In this document: positions 1 through 10,018 of the stretch, in pieces
How the letters are laid out: each line of letters begins with the position of its first letter
Numbering within the stretch: position 1 is the first letter of the stretch
Assembly (NCBI RefSeq): GCF_048544455.1
Contig: NC_133537.1
Coordinates: 2,525,807-2,589,806 of the forward strand
Direction: 5' to 3'
DNA: 64,000 bases
DNA from: Silene latifolia
Taxonomy: Eukaryota; Streptophyta; Magnoliopsida; Caryophyllales; Caryophyllaceae
Translations under genes and position numbers: made by a program
The notes under the pieces: model-generated
The model's input: the letters and a program-made list of their open reading frames with translations, nothing else
What the model was told of the DNA's origin: nothing
The model's database searches: none

Positions 1-345
1 ATAGCATCCGATGACTTCTACTCACAATAAAATGAAGCACAACCGGTTTAGCAAGCCATTTTTTTTTTATTTTTTTTTTTAATTATTATTATTATTATAT
101 ATTGAGTCTTTGACTCCATTGAAAATGGAAACAAAGTCCTAGCAGAAGGACTTGACCAAAAGGTTCAAATTTTAGACTGCTTAACGAGGAATACAAAGAT
201 CAATTTAGTCTTGTGTTAGGTGTAGGAAGTGGCTCAAAATTCTCAATTAAGGAGTTGAGGGATGATTTAAAAGAGCAATCAACATTTCAAGGTTTGTTGT
301 GGTTTACCCTTCGGATGAATGTTACTTATGGCCTGTTTTTTCCAG
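1..345 (+). other. 3' part of the last intron of the KUP/HAK/KT gene
   Basis: This stretch lies upstream of the recognisable transporter exon and ends in a pyrimidine-rich tract followed by AG at 344-345, a normal acceptor. It contains a T-rich and ATT-rich low-complexity run at about 59-101. The reading frame is open back to 213, but residues read from 213-345 do not resemble the transporter family and I treat them as intron. No other gene is seen here. Confidence 0.6.
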
Positions 346-1430
346 GTTTGGCTTGCATGTCGGTGTTACTCATCACATCTTGCCTCATGGCCCTTGTCAT
401 CACCTTTGTGTGGCAGAAAGGTTTTTTTGCTCTTCCATTTCTTCTATTCTTTGGTTTCATAGAAGGTATGTATTTGTCTTCAGCATTTACGAAGGTAGCC
501 CAAGGGGGTTGGGTTCCCATTATGCTGTCCCTTGTTTTCATGCTTGTAATGTACGTCTGGCATTATGGGACCCGCAAGAAATACAACTTTGACTTGCACA
601 ACAAAGTCTCCTTGAAATGGATACTTGGCCTTGGTCCCAGCCTCGGAATAGTACGTGTGCCCGGTATTGGTCTTATCTACTCTGAACTCGCCACCGGAGT
701 ACCTGCTATCTTCTCCCATTTTGTGACCAACCTTCCTGCTTATCACAAAGTCTTGGTTTTTGTTTGTGTAAAGTCAGTTCCGGTCCCATATGTGTCTCCC
801 GAAGAGCGCTTTCTCATTGGCCGTATCTGTCCTCGACCTTATCGCATGTACCGTTGTATAGTTAGATATGGGTATAAGGACACCCCTCGAGATGATGGGG
901 AGTTCGAGAACTTACTTATCCAAAGCATAGCAGAGTTCATCCAAATGGAATCCGTAGAATCACGGTATTCCGGTTCCGATAGTTCCTCATTCGACGGTAG
1001 GATGGCCGTGATAAGCACTAGAGCGGCCGATGCAACCTCAAGCTTGATCATCTCCGAGCAAGATGAACACGACATTAATGAAATCACTCAATCAAGCAGA
1101 TCGCTAACTCTTCAGAGTTTGCGATCAATATACGAGGATGAAAGTGTGGTCACCAGGAGACGGCGTGTAAGGTTTCAGGTACCACCAGGCCCGGCTATGG
1201 ACCCTGCAGTGAGAGACGAGCTGGTGGACTTAGTCGAGGCAAAAGAAGCCGGAGTTGCATATATAATGGGGCATTCTTATGTGAAGGCAAGACGATCGTC
1301 GTCCTTCATGAAAAAACTTGCAATTGATATAGGATACTCTTTTCTGAGGAAGAATTGCAGAGGTCCTGCTGTGGCACTCAACATACCTCACATCAGCCTC
1401 ATTGAAGTTGGCATGATATACTATGTGTAG
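346..1430 (+). CDS. KUP/HAK/KT-family potassium transporter, C-terminal exon (5' part outside the window)
   Basis: This is the final exon of a high-affinity type K+ transporter of the plant KUP/HAK/KT family, a plasma- or endomembrane protein that moves K+ with H+. About 361 residues are encoded, against roughly 750-850 for a full protein. Three hydrophobic segments come first (around LACMSVLLITSCLMALV, FFALPFLLFFGFIEG and WVPIMLSLVFMLVMYVW), including the family sequence FIEGMYLSSAFTKVAQGGW. A long cytoplasmic tail follows, with RVPGIGLIYSELATGVPAIF, the SPEERFLIGR segment and the conserved end FLRKNCRGP...LIEVGMIYYV before TAG at 1428-1430. The acceptor AG at 344-345 places the exon start at 346, splitting a glycine codon after its first base. 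No frameshift or early stop is seen. A weak polyadenylation signal AATAAA lies at 1679-1684. The family is certain from the sequence; the subgroup and the ion affinity are not. Confidence 0.93.
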
Positions 1431-1697
1431 GATTTTTCATGTATAACCTTTTTCTTTTTGTAAAATTCTCATTTAAGACGAATATATCCGTCTTATTGAA
1501 GTAGAAGGGGGCACAAAGTTGAAAATGTTGATCAATTGGTTACTCACAAATTGGGTAGTTATAACTTACAACTCCCCATTCTCTTATACGAGTATCTTTT
1601 TTGGGCATCTGTATAGTTTTAGGGTTTTCTTGCTTTGGGAAGATAATAGTTTATATACTTTTCTTTTGAATATGATAGAATAAAGTAAAACGATGTA
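1431..1697 (+). other. Putative 3' UTR and downstream flank of the transporter gene
   Basis: This is AT-rich sequence with no coding potential that I recognise. AATAAA at 1679-1684 could serve as a polyadenylation signal. The segment at about 1466-1500 (AAATTCTCATTTAAGACG and following bases) resembles the terminal part of the MITE near 3455, so a fragment of the same element family may lie in the 3' UTR. Confidence 0.35.
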
Positions 1698-1839
1698 CTC
1701 CTTCTGTCTCGGTTATTTGTTGTCCTTTTTTATATTAGGGTGTCTCAGTCAGTTGTTGTCCTTTCTATTTTAGAAATTGGCCATTTTCTTGGCCTTTATG
1801 CCAAAACCAAAGGACAACAATTGGCCCGGAGGAAGGGAA
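1698..1839. mobile_element. Stowaway-like (Tc1/mariner) MITE, 142 bp
   Basis: The element is bounded by TA at 1696-1697 and TA at 1840-1841, the target duplication expected of Tc1/mariner elements. Its ends are imperfect inverted repeats of about 28 bp. The left end reads CTCCTTCTGTCTCGG and continues to TTTGTTGTCC. The reverse complement of the right end reads TTCCCTTCCTCCGGG and continues to ATTGTTGTCC. The interior contains a second TTGTTGTCC motif. No transposase is encoded, so it is a non-autonomous copy. Divergence between the ends suggests an old insertion. Confidence 0.75.
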
Positions 1840-2150
1840 TACTAATTATTTGTAATTTTTCTATTATGATGTAGAAGTCAATCGATGATGTTGGTAATGT
1901 ATTACTCCTTTATGAGGGTAATAGATTCAGGAGATAAATAATTACTCTTATACCAAACATGCAAAACGTAGAGTAAACCACACTATAAGGACCCAAATTA
2001 TCCTTGTATAGTTGTATGTTACTTTGAGGACCTCAATTATTGTTGTGTAGCTTTGGACCAAATTACCCTTATCTTTATTTATAATTAATAGATATAGATA
2101 TTTTCTTAAAAATGCGAAACAAGGTAAAAAATTTCAACACTAAAACTTAG

Positions 2151-2384
2151 GAGAGACGGTCTCTCACTAAGTTATTGAGAGACCAATCTTTCGTACCCTT
2201 TTATTTGTATTTCGTACCCTTTTTATTGTTGATCATGACATAGTAATTCCGTACCTATTTACATAATAAATGTACCCATTTTATCATTAATCATGATTTG
2301 TACCTATTTTATTGCCTTTAGTACCACATTTTCTTAAAATTGTACAATGGTCTCTCAATAAAGCTTATTAAGAGACCGTCTCTC
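2151..2384. mobile_element. MITE-like element with ~35-bp terminal inverted repeats
   Basis: The left end (2151-2185) begins GAGAGACGGTCTCTC and ends TTATTGAGAGACCA. The right end (2348-2384) is nearly its reverse complement, from TGGTCTCTCAATAA to AGAGACCGTCTCTC. The interior of about 160 bp contains repeated TTTCGTACC/TTTGTACC-like phrases and no ORF. The target-site duplication could not be fixed by eye, so the exact borders and superfamily are uncertain. Similar GAGACGGTCT motifs recur in the repeated intron of the oxygenase gene, at 4470-5290. Confidence 0.65.
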
Positions 2385-3454
2385 AGGAGACCTACTCAAA
2401 TTTCAAGCCATAGGCATAATATCTTTTGTGAGTTTATATATGTCGTCGGTACTTAATACCGTTATCTTCATTTATTATTTTTTCTAGATTTTTTTTTTGG
2501 AAATGTTGAAAATATATCTTTTACGATTTTTTTGGGTGATAAGGGGACCCGCAAGCGCTTCCTTTGATACGCATTGAGTAAATCACGGGTATTCATGATA
2601 GTCTGCAGACCAAATATTTATCCTTACAAATTCAAATTTTTTATCAGTTTAGTCTCCCCTTAAGACGACACTATTCGTTTTAAGCTTAAGATGAGCCAAT
2701 TGCATATCACTTGTATTTATAAAAATATATAGGGAAAAACAATATATTTGTCTTATATACACACACAAGTGGTATGATACTTGACCGAGAATTTGTGTTT
2801 TTATACAACACTTATTTTAATTTGTTTTCGTCAAGACGAAACTAACTCATTATTAATATGTGTTGGCGGATATTGTAATTAAAATATAGTAGTTGTTGAT
2901 TACGTCAACCATTATAAGATAATTAAGAAAATATTTATCATTTATATTACTTCCCATTTATTAATTTTTCCGGGACTTTCCCAGTAAAATTCGACTTGTA
3001 TATATAAATTGTTTGTTGAAAAACCACTTAAGTGAATTAGTTTTCATATAAGAAACGTAATTATTTTGTTTTTCATTAATAATTTTAGTTTTTGTTTATT
3101 TATGGTTAAAGTTGTTAATTTAGATCCTTAAAAACAAATTGGGAAGAAAAAAATGGGAGGGATTAATAAATATAAAGGTATTTTGGTCAAATTAATGTGG
3201 TGAGGTCCTTATTATGGACTATACTCGCAAAACGTACCTTATATATCACCTCCCTATTCATTACCTCTTTTACCCTCATTTCAGACAAACCCTAAAATCA
3301 CATTTCTAATTCATTACTCAAACTAATTGTACCAATAATTGTACTTTCATTATTGTCAAAAAAAAAAAAAAAAAAAAAAATAATTGCACTTTTACAATAC
3401 GTGTTGAGATCGGGTAGAGTTGAACTAATATATATTCATTCCTTTTTTACACAA
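2385..3454. other. Intergenic AT-rich sequence, no gene recognised
   Basis: I see no ORF or RNA gene in this stretch. It contains low-complexity AT sequence and an uninterrupted A run at about 3359-3380. A segment near 2655-2710 (CCTTAAGACGAC and TTTTAAGCTTAAGATGAG) looks like a decayed inverted-repeat remnant but was not resolved further. Confidence 0.4.
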
Positions 3455-3640
3455 ATTCTCATTTTTAACGGGCATATCCGTCGCAAGCTTGCGACGGGTC
3501 AAGTATTACCCATGTAGGGTGGATAAGACAAAACCAAAGTACCTAAGGAGTATCAATCTCTTTTGTTTTATTTACCCACATGGGTATAACTTAACCCGTT
3601 GCAAGCTTGTGACAGATATACCCGTCACAAGAAAGACTTA
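3455..3640. mobile_element. MITE-like element with ~50-bp inverted ends
   Basis: The left end (about 3455-3505) contains ATATCCGTCGCAAGCTTGCG followed by ACGGGTCAAGT. The right end (about 3589-3640) contains ACTTAACCCGTTGCAAGCTT and GATATACCCGTCACAAG. The two ends are imperfect reverse complements over roughly 45-50 bp. The interior is about 85 bp and non-coding. It lies about 215 bp upstream of the oxygenase start codon and could therefore be in its promoter. Borders are approximate because no clear target duplication was found. Confidence 0.6.
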
Positions 3641-3769
3641 TTGCCTTTTTTATACCCGTAAATAAAATATTCTCCATTAAAGTAACTCTACCGGACATAT
3701 ATTTCGAGAGAAAGATACGTGTTAAATAAGATTTGAACAGAGAGATACGTCTGAAATTCAAATCATACC

Positions 3770-3777
3770 ATATATAG
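3770..3777 (+). promoter_or_regulatory. Candidate TATA box of the oxygenase gene
   Basis: ATATATAG at about 3770-3777 lies some 80 bp before the ATG at 3855, a normal spacing for a plant TATA box with a short 5' leader. The leader is A-rich and the start context is a run of A followed by ATGGAG. This rests on sequence resemblance only. Confidence 0.35.
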
Positions 3778-3854
3778 AAGTAAATCAAAGTAAGCAAGAA
3801 TAACCCAATTCAATTGCAATTGCGCAAACCAAAATTCAAAATTCAAAAAAAAAA

Positions 3855-6675
3855 ATGGAGAAATTCCCAGTAATTGATTTAACCCCATACCTAGAATGGC
3901 AGAAATGTGGCAATGCAACAGCTGAAACTGTTATTCACCAATTATGCGGCGAAGTAAGCCGGACATTGAAGGAGACAGGAGCTTTATTAATAAAGGATCC
4001 TCGCTGTACTGTCGAAGATAACGACATTTTTCTAGATATGATGGAGAAATACTTCGAGCAGCCATCGGAATTTAAACGAATGCAGGAACGACCCGAATTG
4101 CATTACCAGGTTGGTGTGACTCCCGAGGGAGTTGAAGTTCCGCGTAGTTTGGTGGACTTAGAGATGCAGGAGAAATTGGAGGGTATGGGGGAGGAGAGTA
4201 AGCCAATTATGCCTAAGGGTGCGGATCCTAAATGGAGGTATATGTGGAGGATTGGGGATCGGCCGGTGAGTACGAGGTTTGTGGAGTTGAATGCTGAACC
4301 GGTTATTCCGAAAGGGTTTGATGGGTGGAAGGAGAAGATGGATTCTTGGGGGTTTAAGATGGTTAATGCTATTGAGGTTGTTGCTGAAATGGCTGCTGTT
4401 GGGTTTGGTTTGCCTAAGGATGCGTTCACTGAATTGATGCATCAGGTTGTTGTACTTAGATGATGAGACGGTCTTATATGTGAGATCGTCTCATTAGAAT
4501 TTGATTGTTTGTTTCTTGTTTTGGTTTAACTAAGGATGCATTCACTAAGACTGATATGTTTGGCGGTCTCACATGTGAGACCGTCTCATTAAAATTTGAT
4601 TGTTTGTTGTTTTGGTTTAACCAAGGATGCATTCACTTCTTTGATGCATCAGGTGGTTGCAGGAAAAGCTTAGATGAGACGGTCTTACATGTGAGATTGT
4701 CTCATTAGAATTTGATTGTTTGTTTGTTGTTTTGGTTTAACTAAGGATGCATTCATTGAGACTGATATATTTGGTGGTCTCACATGTGAGACCGTCTCAT
4801 TAGAATTTGATTGTTTGTTGTTTTGGTTTAAACAAGGATGCATTCACTTCTTTGATGCATCAGGTGGTTGCAGGAAAAGCTTAGATGAGACGGTCTTACA
4901 TGTGAGACTGTCTCATTAGAATTTGATTGTTTGTTGTTTTGGCTAAACCAAGGATGCATTCACTTTTTTGATGCATTGGGTGGTTGCAGGAAAAGCTTAG
5001 ATGAGACGGTCTTATATGTGAGACTGTCTCATTAGAATTTGATTGTTTGTTGTTTTGGTTAAACCAAGGATGCATTCACTTTTTTGATGCTACAGGGTGG
5101 TTGCATAAAAAACTTAGATGAGAGGGTCTTACTTGTGAGACTGATATTTGGTGGTCTCACATTGTGAGACCGTCTCATTAGAATTTGATTGTTCCTTGTT
5201 TTGGTTTAAGGATGCATTCACTTCTTTGATGCACCAAGTGATTGCATAAAAACTTAGATGAGACGGTCTTACATTTGAGGCCCGTCACATTTTGATTGTT
5301 TGTTGTTCTAGGTTAGCCAAGCATGCATTCACTTCATTGATAAGGTGGTTGACCCCTCTTCATAAAAACTTATATAAGACGGTGTTATATATGAGTGAGA
5401 CCACGATATGAAATGGATTTAATGGTTTCACATGCTAGAGAATATCATACAAACACATTGTTTCTTAAGAGTTTTTTTTAGAAGTTGATTGTTTCTTGCT
5501 TTGCAGGGGCCTCATTTGCTAGCTCCAACAGGGAGCGACCTTGCTCGACATGGCCAGAAGGGAGTTGTGTTTGCTGGATATCACTATGACCTTAACTTCT
5601 TAACTATTCATGGGAGAAGTAGGTTTCCTGGTCTGAATATTTGGCTCAGAAACGGGGAGAAGGTCGAAGTGAAGGTTCCTGTAGGATGTCTTCTTATTCA
5701 GACAGGAAAGCAGGTAAATTAAACTAAGAATCTTCTGACTTCTATCAATTGGGTCTGTGCTGTCTACTGTCAAGCAGTTAGGCTAATCATTAATCAACTG
5801 CATGTACTAGTTATATCGTACTGCAGTGATAAGCATGTTACTCATGACACTTGGTGTGTTAGATTCGGCTTATATTATGAACAACACTCATGTTATTGGC
5901 TGAAAATGAAGTGTCAAACTATCATATCCATGTTCTATTGCCGATTGTCAGACACGCGGGTACACGAGTGACTAAGTGCTAGAGTGACATTCAAGAATTA
6001 ATTTTAGAAAAAGTTGATTTTTAATTGCATTTTTGAACGAATAACTAAAATAGAGAGTACATTAGTGTTTGTTTTGCCACTCTCTAGAAGAATAGTTTCG
6101 TACTAGGTGTGATTTTTCTTATCCTCTAATACCCCTCGTTTGGACCTGAGTCATCACTTACCTGTTAATCTGTTATCCTAGCAACCTTACACATCTTGTA
6201 AAAGTATTCAATATTGATGTTTTATTGCTGAGCCTGCAGATAGAATGGCTGACAGCAGGCGAATGCATTGCTGGCATGCATGAGGTCGTTGTTACAGACC
6301 GTACTCTCGAAGCAATAAAATTAGCATCTGAGCAAGGACGGAGTCTTTGGAGAGTATCTTCAACTGTGAGTGGACATATTCATGTTATTAGCTAATGTTG
6401 TAATGCTTTCAATTAGTCCTCAATTTTGTGGTACACTTTGTGATTTGGAAAGAAAGCATGTTCCTGTATCTGGCTCTAACAATCTTCTGCACTGTCTGTT
6501 TGTCCAGTTATTCGCACATATAGCATCAGACGCGGTACTTAAGCCATTAGGCCATTTTGCTGACAGTCCACTCGCTTGCATGTACCCTCCCATGTGTGCT
6601 GGGGACTTCGTTGAAAAGGAGCTTTCCGTGATTAATCTGAAAGGAAATGGCGGGAGGTCTTCAGCACCATCCTAG
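3855..6675 (+). CDS. 2-oxoglutarate/Fe(II)-dependent oxygenase (isopenicillin N synthase-like fold), 4 exons, 363 aa
   Basis: Exons are 3855-4445, 5507-5713, 6240-6365 and 6508-6675, all with GT-AG introns in phase 0, giving 363 residues and TAG at 6673-6675. The protein belongs to the plant 2OG-Fe(II) oxygenase superfamily: soluble enzymes that use Fe(II), O2 and 2-oxoglutarate to hydroxylate or otherwise oxidise small molecules. The N-terminal DIOX_N-like part starts FPVIDLTPYLEW. The iron ligands are H223 and D225 (GYHYDLNFLTIHGRSRFPGL) and H280 (IAGMHEVVV). R304 and S306 (WRVSS) are the likely 2OG-binding pair. The 55-residue gap from D225 to H280 is normal. The gap from H280 to R304 is longer than the roughly ten residues of isopenicillin N synthase, a trait I believe is shared by a conserved plant subgroup. 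The substrate is unknown. The frame is intact. Intron 1 is heavily repeated. Confidence 0.88.
4416..5345 (+). repeat. Tandem repeat in intron 1 derived from the exon 1/intron 1 junction
   Basis: The founder is the end of exon 1 and the first part of the intron (AAGGATGCGTTCACTGAATT, TGATGCATCAG|GTTGTTG, then TTAGATGATGAGACGGTCTT and TTTGATTGTTTGTTT). Copies begin with AAGGATGCATTCAC or a close form at about 4532, 4623, 4743, 4834, 4950, 5066, 5208 and 5319. Spacing is mostly 111-120 bp, with two of 91 bp and one of 142 bp. A larger ~211-bp period (4505 against 4716) is nearly identical. Several copies retain GATGCATCAGGTGGTTG, an echo of the real donor CAG|GT. Each unit has a GAGACGGTCT...AGACTGTCTC inverted motif that can form a hairpin. 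Confidence 0.85.
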
Positions 6676-7459
6676 TAATTTCGTCCTGAGAATTTAACCA
6701 GTTGTAACTCAAAAGACGTCTTACGGCTGTGATATTATGAAAACATGACTGTAGCATGAGCAAGAGGTTCTGTTGTTATTGTTCACCTTATGTAACCACC
6801 TCAAGACTATAAGATCTTTAATTATATTATATTTGGTTGTATCCTCTTTCTGCAAAAGTGTTGAACCAAAAACAGACGGTTTACAATGTTTCTGTTCTTT
6901 GTGTTTCAGGAGCCAAGAATTTACGGACTAAAATTGTTCCCTCCTTTTTTATTACCTTTGTGAATTTTACCTTTAGTTAACACTATAGTATAGCATTTGG
7001 ATTTGGGTTTTTGCATGATAATGCTGCTGTGAGTTATGATGAACATGCATACTTGCATGAATGTGTCGCATCCCTTATAGTATTCAACTCACAGGATTCA
7101 TCTTGAATTTACCTTTATACATTGGAGTTGAAGGTTTTCAATTTTAGTTGCACCATTAAGCTATCTCATGAAAAGGCTTTCGTCAACTCGGTGATTCTGA
7201 TACTTTAGATCTTGTGCAGCTAATATCTTGAAGAGAAGCAATGTCGGCCTTTAGCCCTATCCTGCCAACTGGTACTTGCTAGTTGCTGCAGTGTCGTCAA
7301 AGCTCTGGGACAACAATCCCATCTGAACTTTTACAGTTGCCTTTTGTTTGGATGGAGGGATATAGAAGAAAAAAAAGAGAAAAGAGAGGAATATTCCCTG
7401 GCAACTCTGATGTTTTCTCCAGCTTCTATGCATCTGTATAAGCATTAAGCATAGATAAT
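6676..7459 (+). other. Intergenic region between the oxygenase and syntaxin-like loci
   Basis: This stretch probably holds the oxygenase 3' UTR and a short spacer. No domain-bearing ORF, RNA gene or inverted-repeat element was recognised. A purine-rich run lies at about 7362-7390. It may include the promoter or an unrecognised upstream exon of the syntaxin-like locus, because the expected first ~20 residues of that protein are absent from the exon at 7460. Confidence 0.35.
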
Positions 7460-8485
7460 ATGAATATTTCGTCTATTAGTGACCCAGCCAAATACATTTT
7501 TAGATATTTGCCAGATGTGACGGCTTTTCACTATCTTGTGGACACTGTAGATCCCTGTAACTACAACCCTCAGCTACGCGACAAACTGTATGCATTTCCA
7601 GCCTTTTGTTAATTACTGCTAGTTATGATCATCATATGCCATTTTGCATTTCCGCTGACTCAACTGTATGTGATTCTAATATTGTCTAGTAGTGGGTTGG
7701 TAATGCCTGGTACATCCGACTTCTTGTCTTGCAACTCTTGCCATAGGCAAGAAGTCTTGGAGGCGTTGGGCTCTTATTATATTTTACCATAGATTATTTT
7801 CGATTTCCAGTGGCTCACAATACTGTTACTGACTCGTATACTATTAGTAGCAGCGGGTTGATGTAATAATTGATTATAAGCAGTTATCATTGTGAATCAT
7901 TTAGGAAGAACCTCCCCTTACTTTAACAGTTTAATGCCACGTGCATCCAATGCCCTTGTCTGCTGTAGGCAGGAAGTCGGGAACCTTGGAGTAATGTTGC
8001 TATTATTATCATATATGTTCCTATTTTTCTTTTGCGCAAAAATCTGTCATTAGTATTAATGAAACTTATATAAGTTGCTTGGACAGGGATACCATGAGCC
8101 AAGACATAATGTTGCAGGTGAAGGAGACTTTGGACATGCTCTGCGATTACTTTGGTTGGCCTTACGACCAAAGTACCAAAGTACCAAAGTACCAAACTAC
8201 CAACGTCTCCTTAACTGTAACTCATCTTTCTTCAACTTGTATTACTCCTAAGATATTCAAGTATGTGTTATACGTATAAGCTTGTGTTTACACTTTTTCT
8301 TTATACAGAAAGATGAAGAAGGTAAAGGCCATAAGTTTGCCAAAGATTTTCAAGCAGTCTTGGAAGAATTCCGGAAGGCTCTGAATCTTGCCATTGGATC
8401 TTCAGTCTCTCAGAGTCAAAGCCCACTCGAGACTGCTGCAGCTGGGGTTGAACAGAGCAACAATTCTATCGAAAGACACTCCTGA
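7460..8485 (+). CDS. SYP2-like Qa-SNARE, N-terminal (Habc) part only, 3 exons, predicted 144 aa; probably a truncated or degenerate gene
   Basis: Exons 7460-7587, 8087-8216 and 8309-8485 join in frame (a Leu codon split 2+1, then phase 0) and end at TGA 8483-8485. The product resembles the N-terminal regulatory domain of plant vacuolar/prevacuolar syntaxins (SYP21/22/23). YIFRYLPDVTAFHYLVDTV and PQLRDKL match the first Habc helix and the PELREKL segment. DIMLQVKETLDML matches the GQLVKDTSAKL helix. HKFAKDFQAVLEEFRKAL matches KLARDFQAVLKEFQKA. The first ~20 residues of the family are missing upstream of Met 7460. The reading frame stops before the linker, SNARE motif and membrane anchor. These parts are encoded, in part, further downstream at 10019-10363. 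The family match comes from remembered sequences. Whether the locus is expressed or is a pseudogene cannot be decided here. Confidence 0.6.
7688..8010 (+). repeat. Diverged direct duplication inside the first syntaxin-like intron
   Basis: Two related segments lie about 220 bp apart. The first (about 7688-7790) has GGTAATGCCTGGTACATCCG, then CTTGTCT and CATAGGCAAGAAGTCTTGGA. The second (about 7848-8010) has TTTAATGCCACGTGCATCCA, then CTTGTCT and TGTAGGCAGGAAGTCGGGAA. Both carry an AG|GCA(A/G)GAAGTC phrase like the acceptors of the downstream exons at 8994 and 10019, so they may be decayed exon-edge copies. Confidence 0.4.
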
Positions 8486-8993
8486 ACACCACAAGAAGCT
8501 GTTAGTCTCAGTATATCTCTTGTTATTTGTTATTGCCTTATTGGTCTTCTGAACTTTAATTAATATTGTTATGTAGTACAATGGTACCTTTGACTCTTTA
8601 CTTGTGGTGTGGCACTCAACAACTCAAGGACACGGGTGGGGAATTTGTACTCGATCCTTGACAATTTGACAGTTCTATTATAAGAGGCAAGAAAGAGATC
8701 TGCATAACAAACTTAAATAGAGGACTGTGTATCAAGTATTTAGTAAGATATGAAATAATTTGAAGTCTTATTTTTCACATATCTAGTTGTTTCAGTACAA
8801 AAATATACCTAAATACTTCAAATTATAGATATATTTTTTATTCTGGAATCTTCAGTTTAAGACAGTCCTCGTATGTATAAGTCATCTCTCACAGCCGAGT
8901 TCAAGTACCATAGGTTATGGAAGTATAATGTTAATTTGAGTTACTGATGAATCAGTCTGTTCTGTTAATTTGTGTTAAATGATGAATCGATAG
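8486..8993 (+). other. Spacer between the two syntaxin-like exon sets
   Basis: This stretch is non-coding as far as I can see. It should contain a second copy of the first exon if the whole gene had been duplicated, but no match to the 7460-7587 exon was found. The duplication therefore seems to include only the second and third exons. Confidence 0.4.
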
Positions 8994-9483
8994 GCAAGAG
9001 GTGAAGCATAATGTAATGGCGCTAATGATTGATACTTCTCCCAAGATCAAAGCCCTTGGTGTACTTGAACAAAGGAGCATTCTTGTAAAGGCATCCTCCA
9101 CTGTCAAATCCAAGGAAAGAGTTACAAAAATGAAAAGGGTTCTGAAGAGATGGTGGAAGTCTGATAATCCGGCTCCTGATGTATCTGTAAGTCGGATCAC
9201 TCTATCTGATGAACTAATCTATCTGCATAATTGTCTATTTTGATGTGTTTAGTCAACTACTCAACTATACAGTCATTATTCATTAATTGCTTCATTTTCT
9301 TACTACATAAAATGGTCTTAACTCTGAAGTACTAAGATAGTAAAATGAGTCTTCTTCCAGGAAGGAAAAAATAGTGAAGCTGCTATGCTTGCCAACGATT
9401 TTCAATTAGCAGTACAAGAATTCCGGAAAGCTCGACTGCTGGCCTCAAAGCGTTCAGCTAATAAAAAATCATCCTCATTGTAA
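8994..9483 (+). pseudogene. Second copy of the SYP2-like middle exons (duplicate exon pair)
   Basis: Two exon-like segments, 8994-9186 and 9361-9483, have AG before and GT after where expected. They repeat the layout of 8087-8216 and 8309-8485. The first begins with the same phase (G, then CAA GAG GTG) and encodes VMALMIDTSPKIKALG, equivalent to the QLVKDTSAKLKEA helix. It then runs through a basic stretch (KSKERVTKMKRVLKRWW). The second encodes MLANDFQLAVQEFRKARLLA, equivalent to LARDFQAVLKEFQKAQ, and ends at TAA 9481-9483. The segments could be spliced in frame to the exon at 7460-7587 in place of the first pair, giving a 147-residue product. No start codon context of its own was found. It is either an alternative exon set or a dead duplicate. 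Confidence 0.5.
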
Positions 9484-10018
9484 ATGTCTACAACAATGTG
9501 TTATTATCATTTTGAGATCCCCATGTTAATTAATCTTGCTTTCTGTTGTATTCTCATTTCTTTGTAATCCTTGCAGTTTGATTGAAGGAGCAGACCATAT
9601 AATGTGGAGGCTCACCCTTTCTTGTTTGAGCAAAAATGGTGAAAATTTGAATTTTGATCGTAATTCATTTTTTTTTATTTCCCCCGCCCCCCCTGTGTGG
9701 TCACCCCTTCTTCTAGGGCTCCTTCATATGCTTAGATTCACTGCAAATCCATATGCCAGTAAAAGCATATGTATCGACAACGGAACCCAGATACTTTGAA
9801 AGGACTGGTTTTTCTGTTTTTAGTCAATATTTAGTATTTACCTTACACGAATATGTAGTGAATTGGTTTAAAGTCAATTGAGGAATCTGGGATACATGAA
9901 TGTAAAGATGTGAGGCCAATATAGGCTTTGAAGGATTAAAAGTTTTATACTGACCAGCGGTCGTGTAATAAAAACCAATGAGCTAAAACTGTCAAATGAA
10001 GTGGTCATATCTTTGCAG
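9484..10018 (+). other. Non-coding stretch before the SNARE-motif exons
   Basis: This stretch contains a C-rich and T-rich segment at about 9669-9712 and no recognisable domain. An 87-codon open frame across it has no family resemblance and is not called. It ends in a normal acceptor (TTTGCAG at 10012-10018). Confidence 0.4.

Noticed and set aside
213..345. Methionine start at 213 for the transporter ORF
   Set aside because: Residues before 346 do not fit the KUP/HAK/KT family and a good acceptor lies at 344-345. The open frame upstream is chance.
3591..4442. Reverse-strand ORFs at 3591-3797 and opposite exon 1 of the oxygenase (4103-4429, 4158-4442)
   Set aside because: They are shadows of a MITE end with promoter sequence and of a GC-rich coding exon. 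No family features are present.
4505..4919. Two nearly identical 67-codon ORFs (4505-4708 and 4716-4919)
   Set aside because: Both lie in the repeated intron of the oxygenase gene and arise from the tandem repeat. Their KDAFT phrase is inherited from exon 1.
9536..9799. 87-codon ORF between the syntaxin-like exon sets
   Set aside because: It spans a low-complexity C/T-rich stretch and shows no resemblance to syntaxins or any other family.
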